Assembly: GCF_018141105.1 (NCBI RefSeq)
Contig: NZ_CP054839.1
Span: 1,922,001-1,986,000 of the forward strand
Reading direction: 5' to 3'
Length of the DNA: 64,000 nt
From: Saccharopolyspora erythraea
GTDB lineage: Bacteria > Actinomycetota > Actinomycetes > Mycobacteriales > Pseudonocardiaceae
Of the stretch, positions 56,346-64,000 are shown in pieces. Both the position numbers and the translations under genes were made by a program. The notes under the pieces were generated by a model. It had not been told where the DNA came from and made no database searches. It worked only from the letters and a program-made list of their open reading frames with translations. How positions within the stretch are numbered: position 1 is the stretch's first letter; each line of letters starts with the position of its first letter.

Positions 56346-56687
56346 ATGGCGAGGCAGGCCACCGCGCCGCTGACCGTCCTCGCGGGGGTCGGCGGCACGG
56401 TGGTCGGCACGCTCCTGCTGCTGTTCGGCCAGAGCGCCCTGCAGCCGTGGCTCATCGGCGGTCCCGGGTCGACGTGCCCGGAGCCCGATTGCGCGCTGGG
56501 CGTGGGCGTGTGGCTGATCACCGGGGCGGTTGTGGCAGTGCTGGTCTCGGTGGTGGTGTCCGTGGTGATCGCGGTGCGGCACCGCGAGGCCCCGCCGCGC
56601 GTGGGTGTGCTGCGCGGGCTGCGGGTGTGCCTGTGGTTGCTGCTGGCCTACCTGGTCGAGTCCATCGTGCTGTGGGTACTGGTGTAG
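56346..56687 (+). CDS. Small membrane protein, three predicted helices
   Basis: A 113-residue protein with hydrophobic helices at about 8-28, 52-76 and 90-112 and a Cys pair in the outer loop (STCPEPDCALG). It lies two bases after the rpiB stop and two before the nei start, so it belongs to the rpiB-nei operon. The function is unknown. Confidence 0.75.
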   Translation: MARQATAPLTVLAGVGGTVVGTLLLLFGQSALQPWLIGGPGSTCPEPDCALGVGVWLITGAVVAVLVSVVVSVVIAVRHREAPPRVGVLRGLRVCLWLLLAYLVESIVLWVLV

Positions 56688-56689
56688 CG

Positions 56690-57499
56690 GTGCCCGAAGG
56701 CCACACCCTGCACCGCCTGGCACAACTGCACCAGAAGCGCTACGGCGGCGCGGCCGTGCGGGTCGGCAGCCCGCAGGGCAGGTTCGCCGCGAGCGCGGCC
56801 CTGCTGGACGGTTCGGTCCTGCGGCGGGCCGAAGCCCACGGCAAGCACCTGTTCCACTTCTACGGCCCGGACCGGGTCGTGCACGTCCACCTCGGGCTCT
56901 ACGGCACGTTCACCGAGTCCGAGCTGCCGATGGAGGAGCCGCGGGGCCAGGTCCGGATGCGGATCGTCGGCGACACCCACGGCACCGACCTGCGCGGCCC
57001 GACCGCGTGCGAACTGCTCACCGACGCGGAGGTGGCGGCGCTGCGCGACCGGCTCGGCCCGGACCCGCTGCGCACCGACGCCGACCCGGACCGCGCGTGG
57101 CAGCGGATCTCCCGCTCCCGTACCAGCATCGCTGCGCTGCTGCTCGACCAGAAGGTGCTGGCCGGCGCGGGCAACGTCTACCGCGCGGAGGTGCTGTTCC
57201 GGCACGGCATCCCGCCGTACACACCCGGGCGGGACCTCGGCCGCGAGCGGTGGGACCTGGTCTGGAGCGACCTGGTCGAGCTGATGGCCGCCGGGGTGCG
57301 CGCGGGGCGCATCGACACCGTGCGACCCGAGCACGAGCCGGAAGCCACCGGCCGTGCGCCGCGGCAGGACCGGCACGGCGGCGAGGTCTACGTCTACCGG
57401 CGGGCCGCGCAACCCTGCCTGGTGTGCGGCACGGAGGTGGCCACCGCCGACCTGACCGGGCGCAAGCTCTACTGGTGCCCGTCCTGCCAGGCGCCCTGA
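56690..57499 (+). CDS. nei: Fpg/Nei family DNA glycosylase/AP lyase
   Basis: A 269-residue base-excision repair enzyme. After the initiator, the sequence is PEGHTLHRLAQ, giving the catalytic Pro and Glu and the Nei1-type start. A H2TH region includes LLDQKVLAGAGNVYRAEVLF. The C-terminal zinc finger is CLVCG...YWCPSCQ. GTG 56690 is required to expose the catalytic Pro. It corresponds to mycobacterial Nei1. Confidence 0.93.
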   Translation: MPEGHTLHRLAQLHQKRYGGAAVRVGSPQGRFAASAALLDGSVLRRAEAHGKHLFHFYGPDRVVHVHLGLYGTFTESELPMEEPRGQVRMRIVGDTHGTDLRGPTACELLTDAEVAALRDRLGPDPLRTDADPDRAWQRISRSRTSIAALLLDQKVLAGAGNVYRAEVLFRHGIPPYTPGRDLGRERWDLVWSDLVELMAAGVRAGRIDTVRPEHEPEATGRAPRQDRHGGEVYVYRRAAQPCLVCGTEVATADLTGRKLYWCPSCQAP

Positions 57500-57605
57500 C
57501 ACCAGGCACATCCGGACATACGTCGTCAGTCGGAGATCCCGGAGCGAGAAGGCGGCTGAGGTTTCGCGAAGCGCCCAACCAGGCAAGCCACCTCCGAAAC
57601 ACGTC

Positions 57606-58334
57606 CTAGAAGCCGCCCATGTCGAACCCACCCATGTCGAAGCCACCGCCGTCGAAGGCGCCTCCGTCGGCCGCCCCGTCGGCACCGACGTCCGGAGGGC
57701 TCTCGGCGTAGGCGGCGGCCGGCACCCCGGCCATACCGGTGAACATGGCGCTCATCAGCACGAACGATCCGAGGCTCCAGGTGCCCGCGAGCATCGCGGG
57801 CTTCCACCACGGCTCGCTGTACCAGCCTTCCGGCACCGGGCGCCCCGCCACCGTGCCGCCCGGGTAGTAGTGCGGGGTGCGGTCGGTCGGCTCCGGCGAC
57901 GCCACCTGCTGCCGACCGTCGACTTCGACCTCGCGGAACTCGGTGACCCGGCCCGCGCCGCGTTGACCGGACAGGTCGGGCAGCTCCGGCCCCGGGTCCA
58001 TGTCCATCGCGGTCCGCGCCGCGCGTACGTAGTAGAGCCCCTCGAGCGCGGTCTCGGTCACCAGCTTGCACTGGGTCGTCGAGGCCGCCTGTTCCATCTG
58101 CGACCCCGCGGCGTTGTGCCGCTCGGAAGCATCGGCCAGCGCCTGCTTCGCGGCCTCGTTGGTGCCGACCAGGTTGACCACCTGCCCGCTCAGCCGCTCC
58201 AGCCAGCGGCGGGCCTCGGCCCGCGCGTCGTCGAGCTCGGCCTGCCTCCGGGCCGCGGCGCGCTGCCGGGACCACCAGACGGCGGCGACGATGACCACGA
58301 TGCCGATCAGGATGAGAACGATTGCGGTGTCCAC
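57606..58334 (-). CDS. Membrane-anchored protein with Gly-Phe-Asp-rich tail
   Basis: A 242-residue protein with one N-terminal membrane helix (AIVLILIGIVVIVAAVWW), a helical charged region, a Tyr/Trp-rich stretch (GWYSEPWWKPAML) and a second hydrophobic segment. The tail ends in GGFDMGGFDMGGF repeats. Such tails are seen in TLP18/DUF1542-like actinobacterial envelope proteins. No enzymatic motif is visible. Confidence 0.7.
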   Translation of the reverse strand: MDTAIVLILIGIVVIVAAVWWSRQRAAARRQAELDDARAEARRWLERLSGQVVNLVGTNEAAKQALADASERHNAAGSQMEQAASTTQCKLVTETALEGLYYVRAARTAMDMDPGPELPDLSGQRGAGRVTEFREVEVDGRQQVASPEPTDRTPHYYPGGTVAGRPVPEGWYSEPWWKPAMLAGTWSLGSFVLMSAMFTGMAGVPAAAYAESPPDVGADGAADGGAFDGGGFDMGGFDMGGF

Positions 58335-58397
58335 GCCTGCCTCCGCTCATGTCGAGCCGGATGACACCGACGGTACCCGCCGGGACGCCACGCGGGG

Positions 58398-59606
58398 TCA
58401 GAAACCTTCCTGGCAGTGCGGGGCGACGTCGGTGGCGAACGCGCGGGAGGCGCGGCGCAGCGCGTCCGGGTCCGCGTCGCCGAGGCGGCCTCCGCGCGCG
58501 AGCCCGGCGAAGGTGTTGCCACCGAGGTAGACCGACGCCAGGTCGGTGATGTCCACATCGAGCGCCGCGGCGTCCTCGGTGCGCGAGACCTCGGCGTTGC
58601 CGTCGTCGTCGACGCGCAGCCGCCAGCGCCCGGCGTTCCAGGGGCAGAACGCGTCGGTGACCTCCAGGACGGTGTCCAGCGGAGCGGAGTACGTGCGTGC
58701 CCGCAGCGCGCGGTCGAGGTCGACCAGGCGCAGCCACAGCCCGTCGACCACCCGGCGGCCCGCGGTGCGCGGGTTGGCCAGCAGGTGCACCACGGGTTCG
58801 TCGATGGCGGCCTTGTCCCACCGGACCTCACCGGCGAAGTCGACGTCGAGCAGGTATCGCCACAGCGCGGCGTAGGCCCGGGGCGTGGCGGCGACCAGCT
58901 CCTGCACGTGGAGCTTGAAGTCCGGGCCCCGGTCGGTCCAGCCCTTCTCCGGCCGGTAGATCACGTAACCGTCGGGGTGCACGGCGAACCGGGGCTTGCC
59001 CTCGCCGGCGTCGCCGGGGCGGTCGGCGGCGACGCGGACCTCCCAGGCGGTGTCGTCCCGCGAGAGCCGGCCCGCGTGGTCGCGCTCGACCGTCGGGTAG
59101 AAGCGGTGGACGAACTCCAGCGCGGCCTCCCGGCCCAGCTCGCGCACCGGCCGCGGATCGATGTCCACAGTGGACTTGAACGGGGTCCTGCCGGGGACCG
59201 ACAGCTTGGTCTCGTAGGTGCCGACCGCATAACCGAAGCGCCCGTAGATGCCGCCTTCCGACGCGTACAGCGCGGCGACCGGTGCGCCGCCGTCCTCGTG
59301 CAGCGAGTGCAGCTGCGCGCGCATCAGCCTGGTGAGCACACCGCGCCTGCGGTGCCCGGGCCTCACCCCGACCGCGGTGACCGCGGCCAGCGGCGAGCTC
59401 GTCCCGCCGGGCAGCGCGAGCCGCGGCGCCAGCCGGCTCGCCACACCGATCAGCTCGTCGCCGTCGAAGACACCGTGCGAGCGGCCCGCGTCGAGCACGT
59501 TGCGGAAGTGCCGCAGCTCGTCGTCGAGCAGGAACGCCGCCCGGAATACGTCGAAGTAGTCGTCGAGTTCGCTGTCCTGGAGCGTGCGCGCGGTGAGATC
59601 GGTCAT
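58398..59606 (-). CDS. Eis-like GNAT acetyltransferase
   Basis: A 402-residue protein with the Eis tripartite layout: an N-terminal GNAT domain with VGVRPGHRRRGVLTRLM, a second GNAT-like domain, and a C-terminal SCP2-like domain. The terminal residue (EGF) is the carboxylate-bearing Phe typical of the catalytic C-terminus. Eis proteins acetylate amines, including aminoglycosides and protein lysines. The substrate here is not known. Confidence 0.9.
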   Translation of the reverse strand: MTDLTARTLQDSELDDYFDVFRAAFLLDDELRHFRNVLDAGRSHGVFDGDELIGVASRLAPRLALPGGTSSPLAAVTAVGVRPGHRRRGVLTRLMRAQLHSLHEDGGAPVAALYASEGGIYGRFGYAVGTYETKLSVPGRTPFKSTVDIDPRPVRELGREAALEFVHRFYPTVERDHAGRLSRDDTAWEVRVAADRPGDAGEGKPRFAVHPDGYVIYRPEKGWTDRGPDFKLHVQELVAATPRAYAALWRYLLDVDFAGEVRWDKAAIDEPVVHLLANPRTAGRRVVDGLWLRLVDLDRALRARTYSAPLDTVLEVTDAFCPWNAGRWRLRVDDDGNAEVSRTEDAAALDVDITDLASVYLGGNTFAGLARGGRLGDADPDALRRASRAFATDVAPHCQEGF

Positions 59607-59665
59607 GCCCGGTTCCTACCGGGATGTCCGCGCGGCCGCGACCGCTTTTCGCCTCCTTTGGCCGT

Positions 59666-60289
59666 TCAGCCGAACGACACGTCGGTGATGACCTCCCACT
59701 CGGAGTTCGAGTGGTCGCGGGAGAGCCTCACCAGCGAGAGCGAGCCGACCTTGGCCGTGGTGGGTTCCACGGCGGTCGCGCCGAGCGTGGCGACCGCGAA
59801 GATCGCGGGCCCCTCGGTGGTGGAATGCGCGAGGCTGACGTGGCGGTCGGTGTCCTCGGGCTCGGTGGGCACGGCTGCTTCGCCGAGCACGTCGGCCAGC
59901 GCCGCGCGCACGTCCGCGCGCAGCTCGTGCAGGCTCGACTGCGGTTCGGCGGGAAGCGCGAGCGACTCGGGCAGCACCACGGCGTGGTGGAAGGCCAGGG
60001 TGAGCGGCGAGCTGCCGGCCAGGCGGTCGCCGACGGCGGTCACCATCCGGTCCACGTCGGCGTCGCCGACCTCGTCGGTGAAACCGGCCTCCTGGACCAG
60101 GATGTGCATCCACTCCAGCGGGACGAGGTCGAAGCCGGGCAGGTCGCGCAGCGCGTACTGGTACTCGTTGACCAGCCTGCGGAGTCCCGGCTGGTCGGCC
60201 AGGCCGAGCAGCCACGCGTAGCTGGTGCGGCCCGAGCTCCAGCCTGGGCGCCACCGGGCGTGGCTGCGGACCTGGTCGGCATGCGGCAT
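59666..60289 (-). CDS. 2'-5' RNA ligase family (2H phosphoesterase) protein
   Basis: A 207-residue protein with paired motifs WMHILVQE and RHVSLAHS, which are degenerate HxT/HxS signatures of the 2H superfamily. It is distinct from the ThpR gene at 40077. GGGGAG lies eight bases before ATG 60289, preferred over the in-frame start at 60313. The substrate is unknown; the departure from HxT in the first motif (His-Ile-Leu) raises doubt about activity. Confidence 0.75.
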   Translation of the reverse strand: MPHADQVRSHARWRPGWSSGRTSYAWLLGLADQPGLRRLVNEYQYALRDLPGFDLVPLEWMHILVQEAGFTDEVGDADVDRMVTAVGDRLAGSSPLTLAFHHAVVLPESLALPAEPQSSLHELRADVRAALADVLGEAAVPTEPEDTDRHVSLAHSTTEGPAIFAVATLGATAVEPTTAKVGSLSLVRLSRDHSNSEWEVITDVSFG

Positions 60290-60343
60290 TTCGGTCACTC
60301 CCCAAATATGCACCGGGGCATGCGGTCGTGGGGCGGCCTTGAC

Positions 60344-61834
60344 CTATCTCACCTCACCCGTTCGGCTCGCCGCTCGCGCGGCTTCCGGGTGGGACGGATC
60401 GAGGCTGGCCGCCGCGTCCGAGTCTCGCACGCGGGTGCTCAGCGCCAGCGCCAGCAGTCCGAACACCACCGCCACCAGGAAAGCCCCGTGGAATCCCGCC
60501 ATCTGGGCGTGCGCCGGGGCTCCGTCGCCACCCGCGTCGGTGAGCACGACCAGTGTCGTGGCGAAGACCGCGGTCCCCAGCGCCGTCGCGACCTGCCTGC
60601 TGACGTTGTACATCGAGCTGGCGTGGCCCATCTCGGCCACCGAGACCTGCGCGAACGCGGCCGTCTGTATCGGGGTCATCAGGATGCCGACGGAGATGCC
60701 CAGCAGTGCCAGCAGCACCACCACGGCCACCAGCGGAGTGCCGGTGCCGAGCAGTTGCAGGCACAGGTAGACGGGGATCTCCAGGCAGAAGCCGGCCAGC
60801 AGCAGCCGCCTCGGCCCGATCCGGCCGTACAGGCGGCTGACGACCTGGGTGGCCAGCAGCATCGCCACCGCCTGCGGCATCAGCACGAGCCCGGCGGTGA
60901 AGGGCGAGACGTGCAGCACGTCCTGCAGGTAGAGCGGCAGCAGGAACAGGACGCCGAACAGCGAGGCGACCTGGCACAGCAGGAGCGCGTTTCCGGTGCC
61001 GAACAGGCGGTTGCGCAGCAGCCGAAGGTCGAGCATCGGCTCGCCGACGCTGAGCTCCCGCCACGTCAGCCCCGCCAGCAGCAGGACCGCGGCGAGCAGG
61101 CTGCCCCACACCGTCGGCACCGACCACCCGGCCTGGGCGCCCTGGTCGAGCCCGTAGAGCAGCGTGGCCAGCCCGGCCCCGGCCAGCACGAACCCGGGAA
61201 GGTCGAACCGCCCGGGCCTGCCGCGGCGCTCCTCCTCGAGGAAGAGCACGGTGAACACCAGGGTCAGGGCCCCGACCGGGAGGTTGATGAAGAAGATCCA
61301 GCGCCAGCTCGCGTACTCGACCAGCGCACCGCCGAGCATCGGTCCCAGCGCCGGGGCGACGGTGATCGGGATCGCCAGCACCGCGGATGCCTTCGCCCGC
61401 TCGTGGGCGGGGAATGCGCGGAAGAGCATCGCCTGGCCGACCGGCACCAGCATCCCGCCGCCGACGCCCTGCAGGACGCGGGAGGCGATCAGCATCCAGA
61501 TGCTCCCGGCGAAGCCGCACAGGACGGAGGCGGTGGTGAAGATGACCACGGCGAGCAGGAAGGTCCGCTTGCTGCCGAACCGGTCGGCGATCCAGCCGGA
61601 GGAGGGGATGAAGACCGCCAGGCTGAGCATGTAGCCGGTGAGCACCCACTGCAGGGTGCTGGCGTCCACCTCGAACTCCCGTCCCAGCGTCGCCAGCGCG
61701 ACGTTGAGGATGGTGATGTCGAGGATCTGCATCACGAGGCCGAGCACGAACGTGATGCCGACCAGCCACTTGTACTCGAGCCGGAACACCGGCGGTTCCC
61801 CCTGCCTTCTCGGTGACCGAACCGCAGCCAGCAT
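60344..61834 (-). CDS. DHA2-family (EmrB/QacA) MFS efflux transporter
   Basis: A 496-residue transporter with about 14 membrane helices. Motif A is AVFIPSSGWIADRFGSKRTF, motif C is VAPALGPMLGG, and the opening MQILDITILNVALATLG is the DHA2 start signature. It exports drugs or metabolites by proton antiport. GGGGGA lies upstream of ATG 61834; GTG 61870 is an alternative. A palindromic operator candidate 49 bases upstream suggests substrate-induced control. Confidence 0.9.
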   Translation of the reverse strand: MLAAVRSPRRQGEPPVFRLEYKWLVGITFVLGLVMQILDITILNVALATLGREFEVDASTLQWVLTGYMLSLAVFIPSSGWIADRFGSKRTFLLAVVIFTTASVLCGFAGSIWMLIASRVLQGVGGGMLVPVGQAMLFRAFPAHERAKASAVLAIPITVAPALGPMLGGALVEYASWRWIFFINLPVGALTLVFTVLFLEEERRGRPGRFDLPGFVLAGAGLATLLYGLDQGAQAGWSVPTVWGSLLAAVLLLAGLTWRELSVGEPMLDLRLLRNRLFGTGNALLLCQVASLFGVLFLLPLYLQDVLHVSPFTAGLVLMPQAVAMLLATQVVSRLYGRIGPRRLLLAGFCLEIPVYLCLQLLGTGTPLVAVVVLLALLGISVGILMTPIQTAAFAQVSVAEMGHASSMYNVSRQVATALGTAVFATTLVVLTDAGGDGAPAHAQMAGFHGAFLVAVVFGLLALALSTRVRDSDAAASLDPSHPEAARAASRTGEVR

Positions 61835-61870
61835 GCGCCATCCCCCCGACACCGACAACGTCATTTCCAC

Positions 61871-61900
61871 CAGGGACGAAAAGGTCCTATTAGGACGAAA
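61871..61900 (-). promoter_or_regulatory. Candidate operator/promoter of the efflux gene
   Basis: GTCCTATTAGGAC (61883-61895) is a perfect 13-base palindrome. GGACGAAAA occurs on both sides of it, at 61873-61881 and 61892-61900. AT content is unusually high here. This is the right place and shape for a TetR- or MarR-type operator over the core promoter. Confidence 0.5.
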
Positions 61901-62181
61901 ATCCGCAACAACCGCAGATCACGGCAGGGGCGCATTCCGCCCGCAGTGCGGATGCGAACCAGCCCCAGACGAATTCCACACCGCCTGATCGGTTCCCCTC
62001 CACCCCAAGAAGACGCAAGCCCGCAGTGAGCGTGAAGTGAAGTAGTGGTGAGAGGCGAGGGTGAACCGAGCGGAGGGCTGGTCCAAAACCAGGCCGGGAA
62101 CGCTCAGAAGGCCAGAAGCACCCGAAAGCTGCCACCGCACCGTGGGGGGTCCCGGGGGGTTCGACCCCCCGGTGAAATGCG
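61901..62181. other. Non-coding stretch between efflux gene and tRNA-Gly
   Basis: No convincing gene. Small hairpins are visible, such as CTGGTCCAAAACCAG near 62078 and CCGGGGGGT-TCG-ACCCCCCGG at 62152-62172. The latter could be a second terminator for tRNA-Gly or part of an uncharacterised RNA. Confidence 0.4.
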
Positions 62182-62185
62182 AAGA

Positions 62186-62217
62186 GACCCGGTCCGCGCA
62201 TTCCGCGGACACGGGTC
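62186..62217 (-). terminator. Terminator after tRNA-Gly
   Basis: GACCCG-G-TCCGCG pairs with CGCGGA-CA-CGGGTC (5-base loop, small bulge), starting 12 bases beyond the tRNA 3' end. Confidence 0.65.
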
Positions 62218-62228
62218 CCCCGTCTCGG

Positions 62229-62299
62229 AGCGGGCGACGGGAATCGAACCCGCGTAGCCAGTTTGGAAGACTGGGGCTCTACCATTGAGCTACGCCCGC
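62229..62299 (-). tRNA. tRNA-Gly, anticodon TCC
   Basis: A 71-base cloverleaf. The acceptor stem GCGGGCG pairs with CGCCCGC, the D arm has GCTCAATGGTAGAGC, the anticodon loop CTTCCAA gives TCC (decodes GGA), and the T arm has GGGTTCGATTCCC. The discriminator is T and CCA is not encoded. In actinobacteria this tRNA pairs divergently with tRNA-Pro, as here. Confidence 0.96.
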
Positions 62300-62473
62300 G
62301 TGTTCTGTTGGTGGCCCGTTCTGCCGGAGCCTGGACGGGTCCTCCGTCGGAGGATGCCGACCGGTCGCCATCGTAACCGGTCGCTTTCCCGCGACCTTGC
62401 GTGCCCCAGCTTAGCGGGTCGCGATAGGCTGCTCGCAACGCACCGGGGTGACCTGGTGGCGTTGCTGTTCAGA

Positions 62474-62547
62474 CGGGGTGTGGCGCAGCTTGGTAGCGCA
62501 CTCGCTTTGGGTGCGAGGGGCCGTGGGTTCAAATCCCGCCACCCCGA
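62474..62547 (+). tRNA. tRNA-Pro, anticodon TGG
   Basis: A 74-base cloverleaf. The acceptor stem CGGGGTG pairs with CACCCCG, the D arm has GCGCAGCTTGGTAGCGC, the anticodon loop TTTGGGT gives TGG (decodes CCA), and the T arm has GTGGGTTCAAATCCCGC. The discriminator is A. TAGGCT at 62425-62430 may be part of its promoter. Confidence 0.96.
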
Positions 62548-62729
62548 CGATCGGGCGACGGTCGTTCGCGTTCGGCGCGAACCCGTCGCCCGTTGTCTTC
62601 TTCGCCGTGAATCGGCCCCCTGTCCGGTTGTCACTGATCGTGATGCGAGTCGCGATCTTCGCGACGGCCGGTAACGGCCGGGGCGAAAGTTCCGATTCCG
62701 TTGGCGTGCGCGATGCCATTCGGGTTCCG

Positions 62730-62918
62730 ATGCGTGTTCACCTCCCCGCCGTGGTGGTGTGCGCTGTGCTGGGTGCCGTGGCGGTGGTCCTGGTGGGGGT
62801 TTCGGTGCTGGTGCAGGGGCCGTCCCCGGCGATCACGCCGCCCACCGAGGGGATCATCACGGCCGTGACCCCGACCGAGCTCAGTTCGGCCGCCGGTCCG
62901 GCGCTGGTGAGTCACTGA
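62730..62918 (+). CDS. Possible 62-residue membrane peptide
   Basis: A short frame with one strong hydrophobic helix (LPAVVVCAVLGAVAVVLVGVSV) after a basic start, and a Pro/Thr-rich tail. There is no ribosome site, and it overlaps the end of the opposite-strand gene by 38 bases. The hydrophobic pattern is the only support, so it may not be a gene. An ATG at 62643 is also in frame. Confidence 0.35.
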   Translation: MRVHLPAVVVCAVLGAVAVVLVGVSVLVQGPSPAITPPTEGIITAVTPTELSSAAGPALVSH

Positions 62919-63834
62919 CGCCGGCCGGTGCGTCGCTGATCTCCACCGCCGCCAGCGTGGTGGGGCGCACGGCGGCCTTGCCGCAGCTGTTCGGTCGCGG
63001 CGGATCGAGTTCGCGCTCGTGGACGGTGACAGTCCACATCCGGCCATCCTGGTGCGTGACGCGCACCTGGTCCCCGCCGGCGGGCTCCACCCGCAGCGCG
63101 TCGATCAGGTGCTCGCCGATGTGGTCGCGGACCGCGAGCTCGGCGACCTGGCCGGCCCTGGTCCACGTGGACCGGCCCCGGCAGCGCTCCAGCGCGACCT
63201 TGCCCGAGGCGGCGGCCGCGAGCGCGGCGTCGGCTTCGTGCGGGCCGAGCCTGCCGTAGGTGTAGCCGCTGGGCAGCAGGACCGCCGCGGGGGCGAACCG
63301 GTGGCCGCCGGTGTGGGTGGTCTCCCAGACGGCGTCGTCGTGGCGGCCCCGCAGGCCGGCGACGAGCTCGCGCCCGAGTACCGCGCAGCAGCGGTCGCGG
63401 CGGCCGTTTGTGCAGACCAGCAGCAGCGGCTCGGCGACCTCGCGTCCCCAGCCGTCGTGGCGGCCCGCCGCGATCGCCGCGAAGTCCAGGTCGAGCAGTT
63501 CGGCCGGGTCGGCCAGGTCGGCTGCCCGCAGCCAGGACCCCGTCGGGCTGGTGTGGGCGAGGTAGGCGCGACGCGGTCCGCCCGGCGGCTCGTCGGCGTG
63601 CCTGCCGGGGCGGCGGATGAGCTGCACCCGCACTTCGGCCGGGCCCGCGGCGGCGTCCAGCGCCCGCCCGACGGCCGGGTCCAGGTGGCTCTGCAGCAGG
63701 GCGTTGTGTCCCCACGGGCCGCGCTGTTCCAGGCACAACCAGCTACCCGCCACGGCGGCCGTGCCGGGCAGCGGCTCGTTGAGCGATTCGGACAGGGTGG
63801 CGCAGCTCGCGTCGCCGGCTGGAGTGTCTGGCAC
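62881..63834 (-). CDS. Sucrase/ferredoxin-like family protein
   Basis: A 317-residue protein of the thioredoxin-like sucrase/ferredoxin family. The central LLLVCTNGRRDRCCAVLGREL holds the Cys ligands of a 2Fe-2S type centre. WETTHTGGHRFAPAAVLLPSG (read in parts) carries conserved His. An N-terminal Cys (DASCATLSES) and GSWLCLEQRGPWG are also typical. The start is taken as GTG 63834; the frame is open to 63933. Its biochemical role is not established. Confidence 0.8.
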   Translation of the reverse strand: MPDTPAGDASCATLSESLNEPLPGTAAVAGSWLCLEQRGPWGHNALLQSHLDPAVGRALDAAAGPAEVRVQLIRRPGRHADEPPGGPRRAYLAHTSPTGSWLRAADLADPAELLDLDFAAIAAGRHDGWGREVAEPLLLVCTNGRRDRCCAVLGRELVAGLRGRHDDAVWETTHTGGHRFAPAAVLLPSGYTYGRLGPHEADAALAAAASGKVALERCRGRSTWTRAGQVAELAVRDHIGEHLIDALRVEPAGGDQVRVTHQDGRMWTVTVHERELDPPRPNSCGKAAVRPTTLAAVEISDAPAGVSDSPAPDRRPN

Positions 63835-64000
63835 GCCTCCACTGAAGCACGCCGCGAGGTCGCCCGACGGGTGGCACCGTCGCCCGGCAGAGGTGGTAAG
63901 CAACCCCGAACCGGGTACCCGAGCTGCAAGCAATAGACTCGGAGGTCAGCCCGGCGTCGACGGATGCGGCCCAGGGCCGCTCCCGCAGGCACCGCCGGGG

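Noticed and set aside
61919-62212. 97-codon minus-strand frame next to tRNA-Gly
   Set aside because: It overlaps the terminator hairpin and has no ribosome site. It is probably non-coding DNA around the tRNA.

Overview
The window is very GC-rich, densely packed DNA with GTG and TTG starts, actinobacterial -10 elements (TANNNT), many leaderless starts and U-poor hairpin terminators. The gene content points to a filamentous actinomycete of the Pseudonocardiales, most like Saccharopolyspora: pspA-clgR-pgsA-argA-ftsK, rnj-dapA-thyX, dapB-M16 protease-pnp-rpsO-ribF-truB, dinF-nrnA-rbfA-infB, rpiB-nei, and secreted WXG100-type proteins. The genus assignment is inference from gene content and order.

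Layout. 1-4.4 kb, minus strand: pspA (partial), clgR, cinA-like, pgsA and rimO, an envelope-stress and lipid group. 4.7-6.6 kb: two near-duplicate ArgA-type acetyltransferases, the first overlapped by an IdeR/DmdR-type iron box, and a TetR regulator. 6.8-10.1 kb: secreted phospholipase A2, an FMN alpha-hydroxy-acid dehydrogenase and a secreted sialidase. 10.4-16.7 kb: ftsK, an acyltransferase, a secreted tripeptidyl-aminopeptidase-like hydrolase and an MmpS-like lipoprotein. 16.9-18.8 kb: a YbaB / EspC-like / WXG module whose third gene carries an apparent one-base deletion. 18.9-24.8 kb: rnj, dapA, a TIGR03085-type protein, a Ser/Thr kinase and thyX. 24.9-26.4 kb: a ribbon-helix-helix protein with a DUF4097 protein, preceded by a phased array of octamers. 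26.4-27.1 kb: a non-coding block with five 56-bp tandem repeats and a long inverted repeat. 27.1-34 kb: a YcaQ-type glycosylase, small membrane and secreted proteins, and a possibly metal-related CopD-like / propeller group. 34.2-48.9 kb: the classic actinobacterial translation and RNA-processing neighbourhood from dapB through pnp, rpsO, ribF, truB, def, dinF and nrnA to rbfA and a DUF503 protein.

The most unusual object is one uninterrupted 1,394-codon frame at 48987-53171. Its N-terminal half is a WXG100/CpnT-like type VII secretion protein with a Gly-Ser tail, and its C-terminal half is translation initiation factor IF-2. The upstream partners (YbaB, WXG100) belong to a secretion module like the one at 17 kb, while the downstream genes are the normal infB neighbours. 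The expected upstream partners of infB (ylxR, nusA) and the first part of IF-2 are absent. Either two distant loci have recombined (or been mis-assembled) through Gly-coding low-complexity DNA, or the organism makes a real fusion.

54.3-64 kb: a metallo-beta-lactamase-fold hydrolase, a ComB-like phosphatase, rpiB, a Nei/Fpg glycosylase, an Eis-like acetyltransferase, a 2H phosphoesterase, a DHA2 efflux pump, tRNA-Gly(TCC), tRNA-Pro(TGG) and a sucrase/ferredoxin-like protein.
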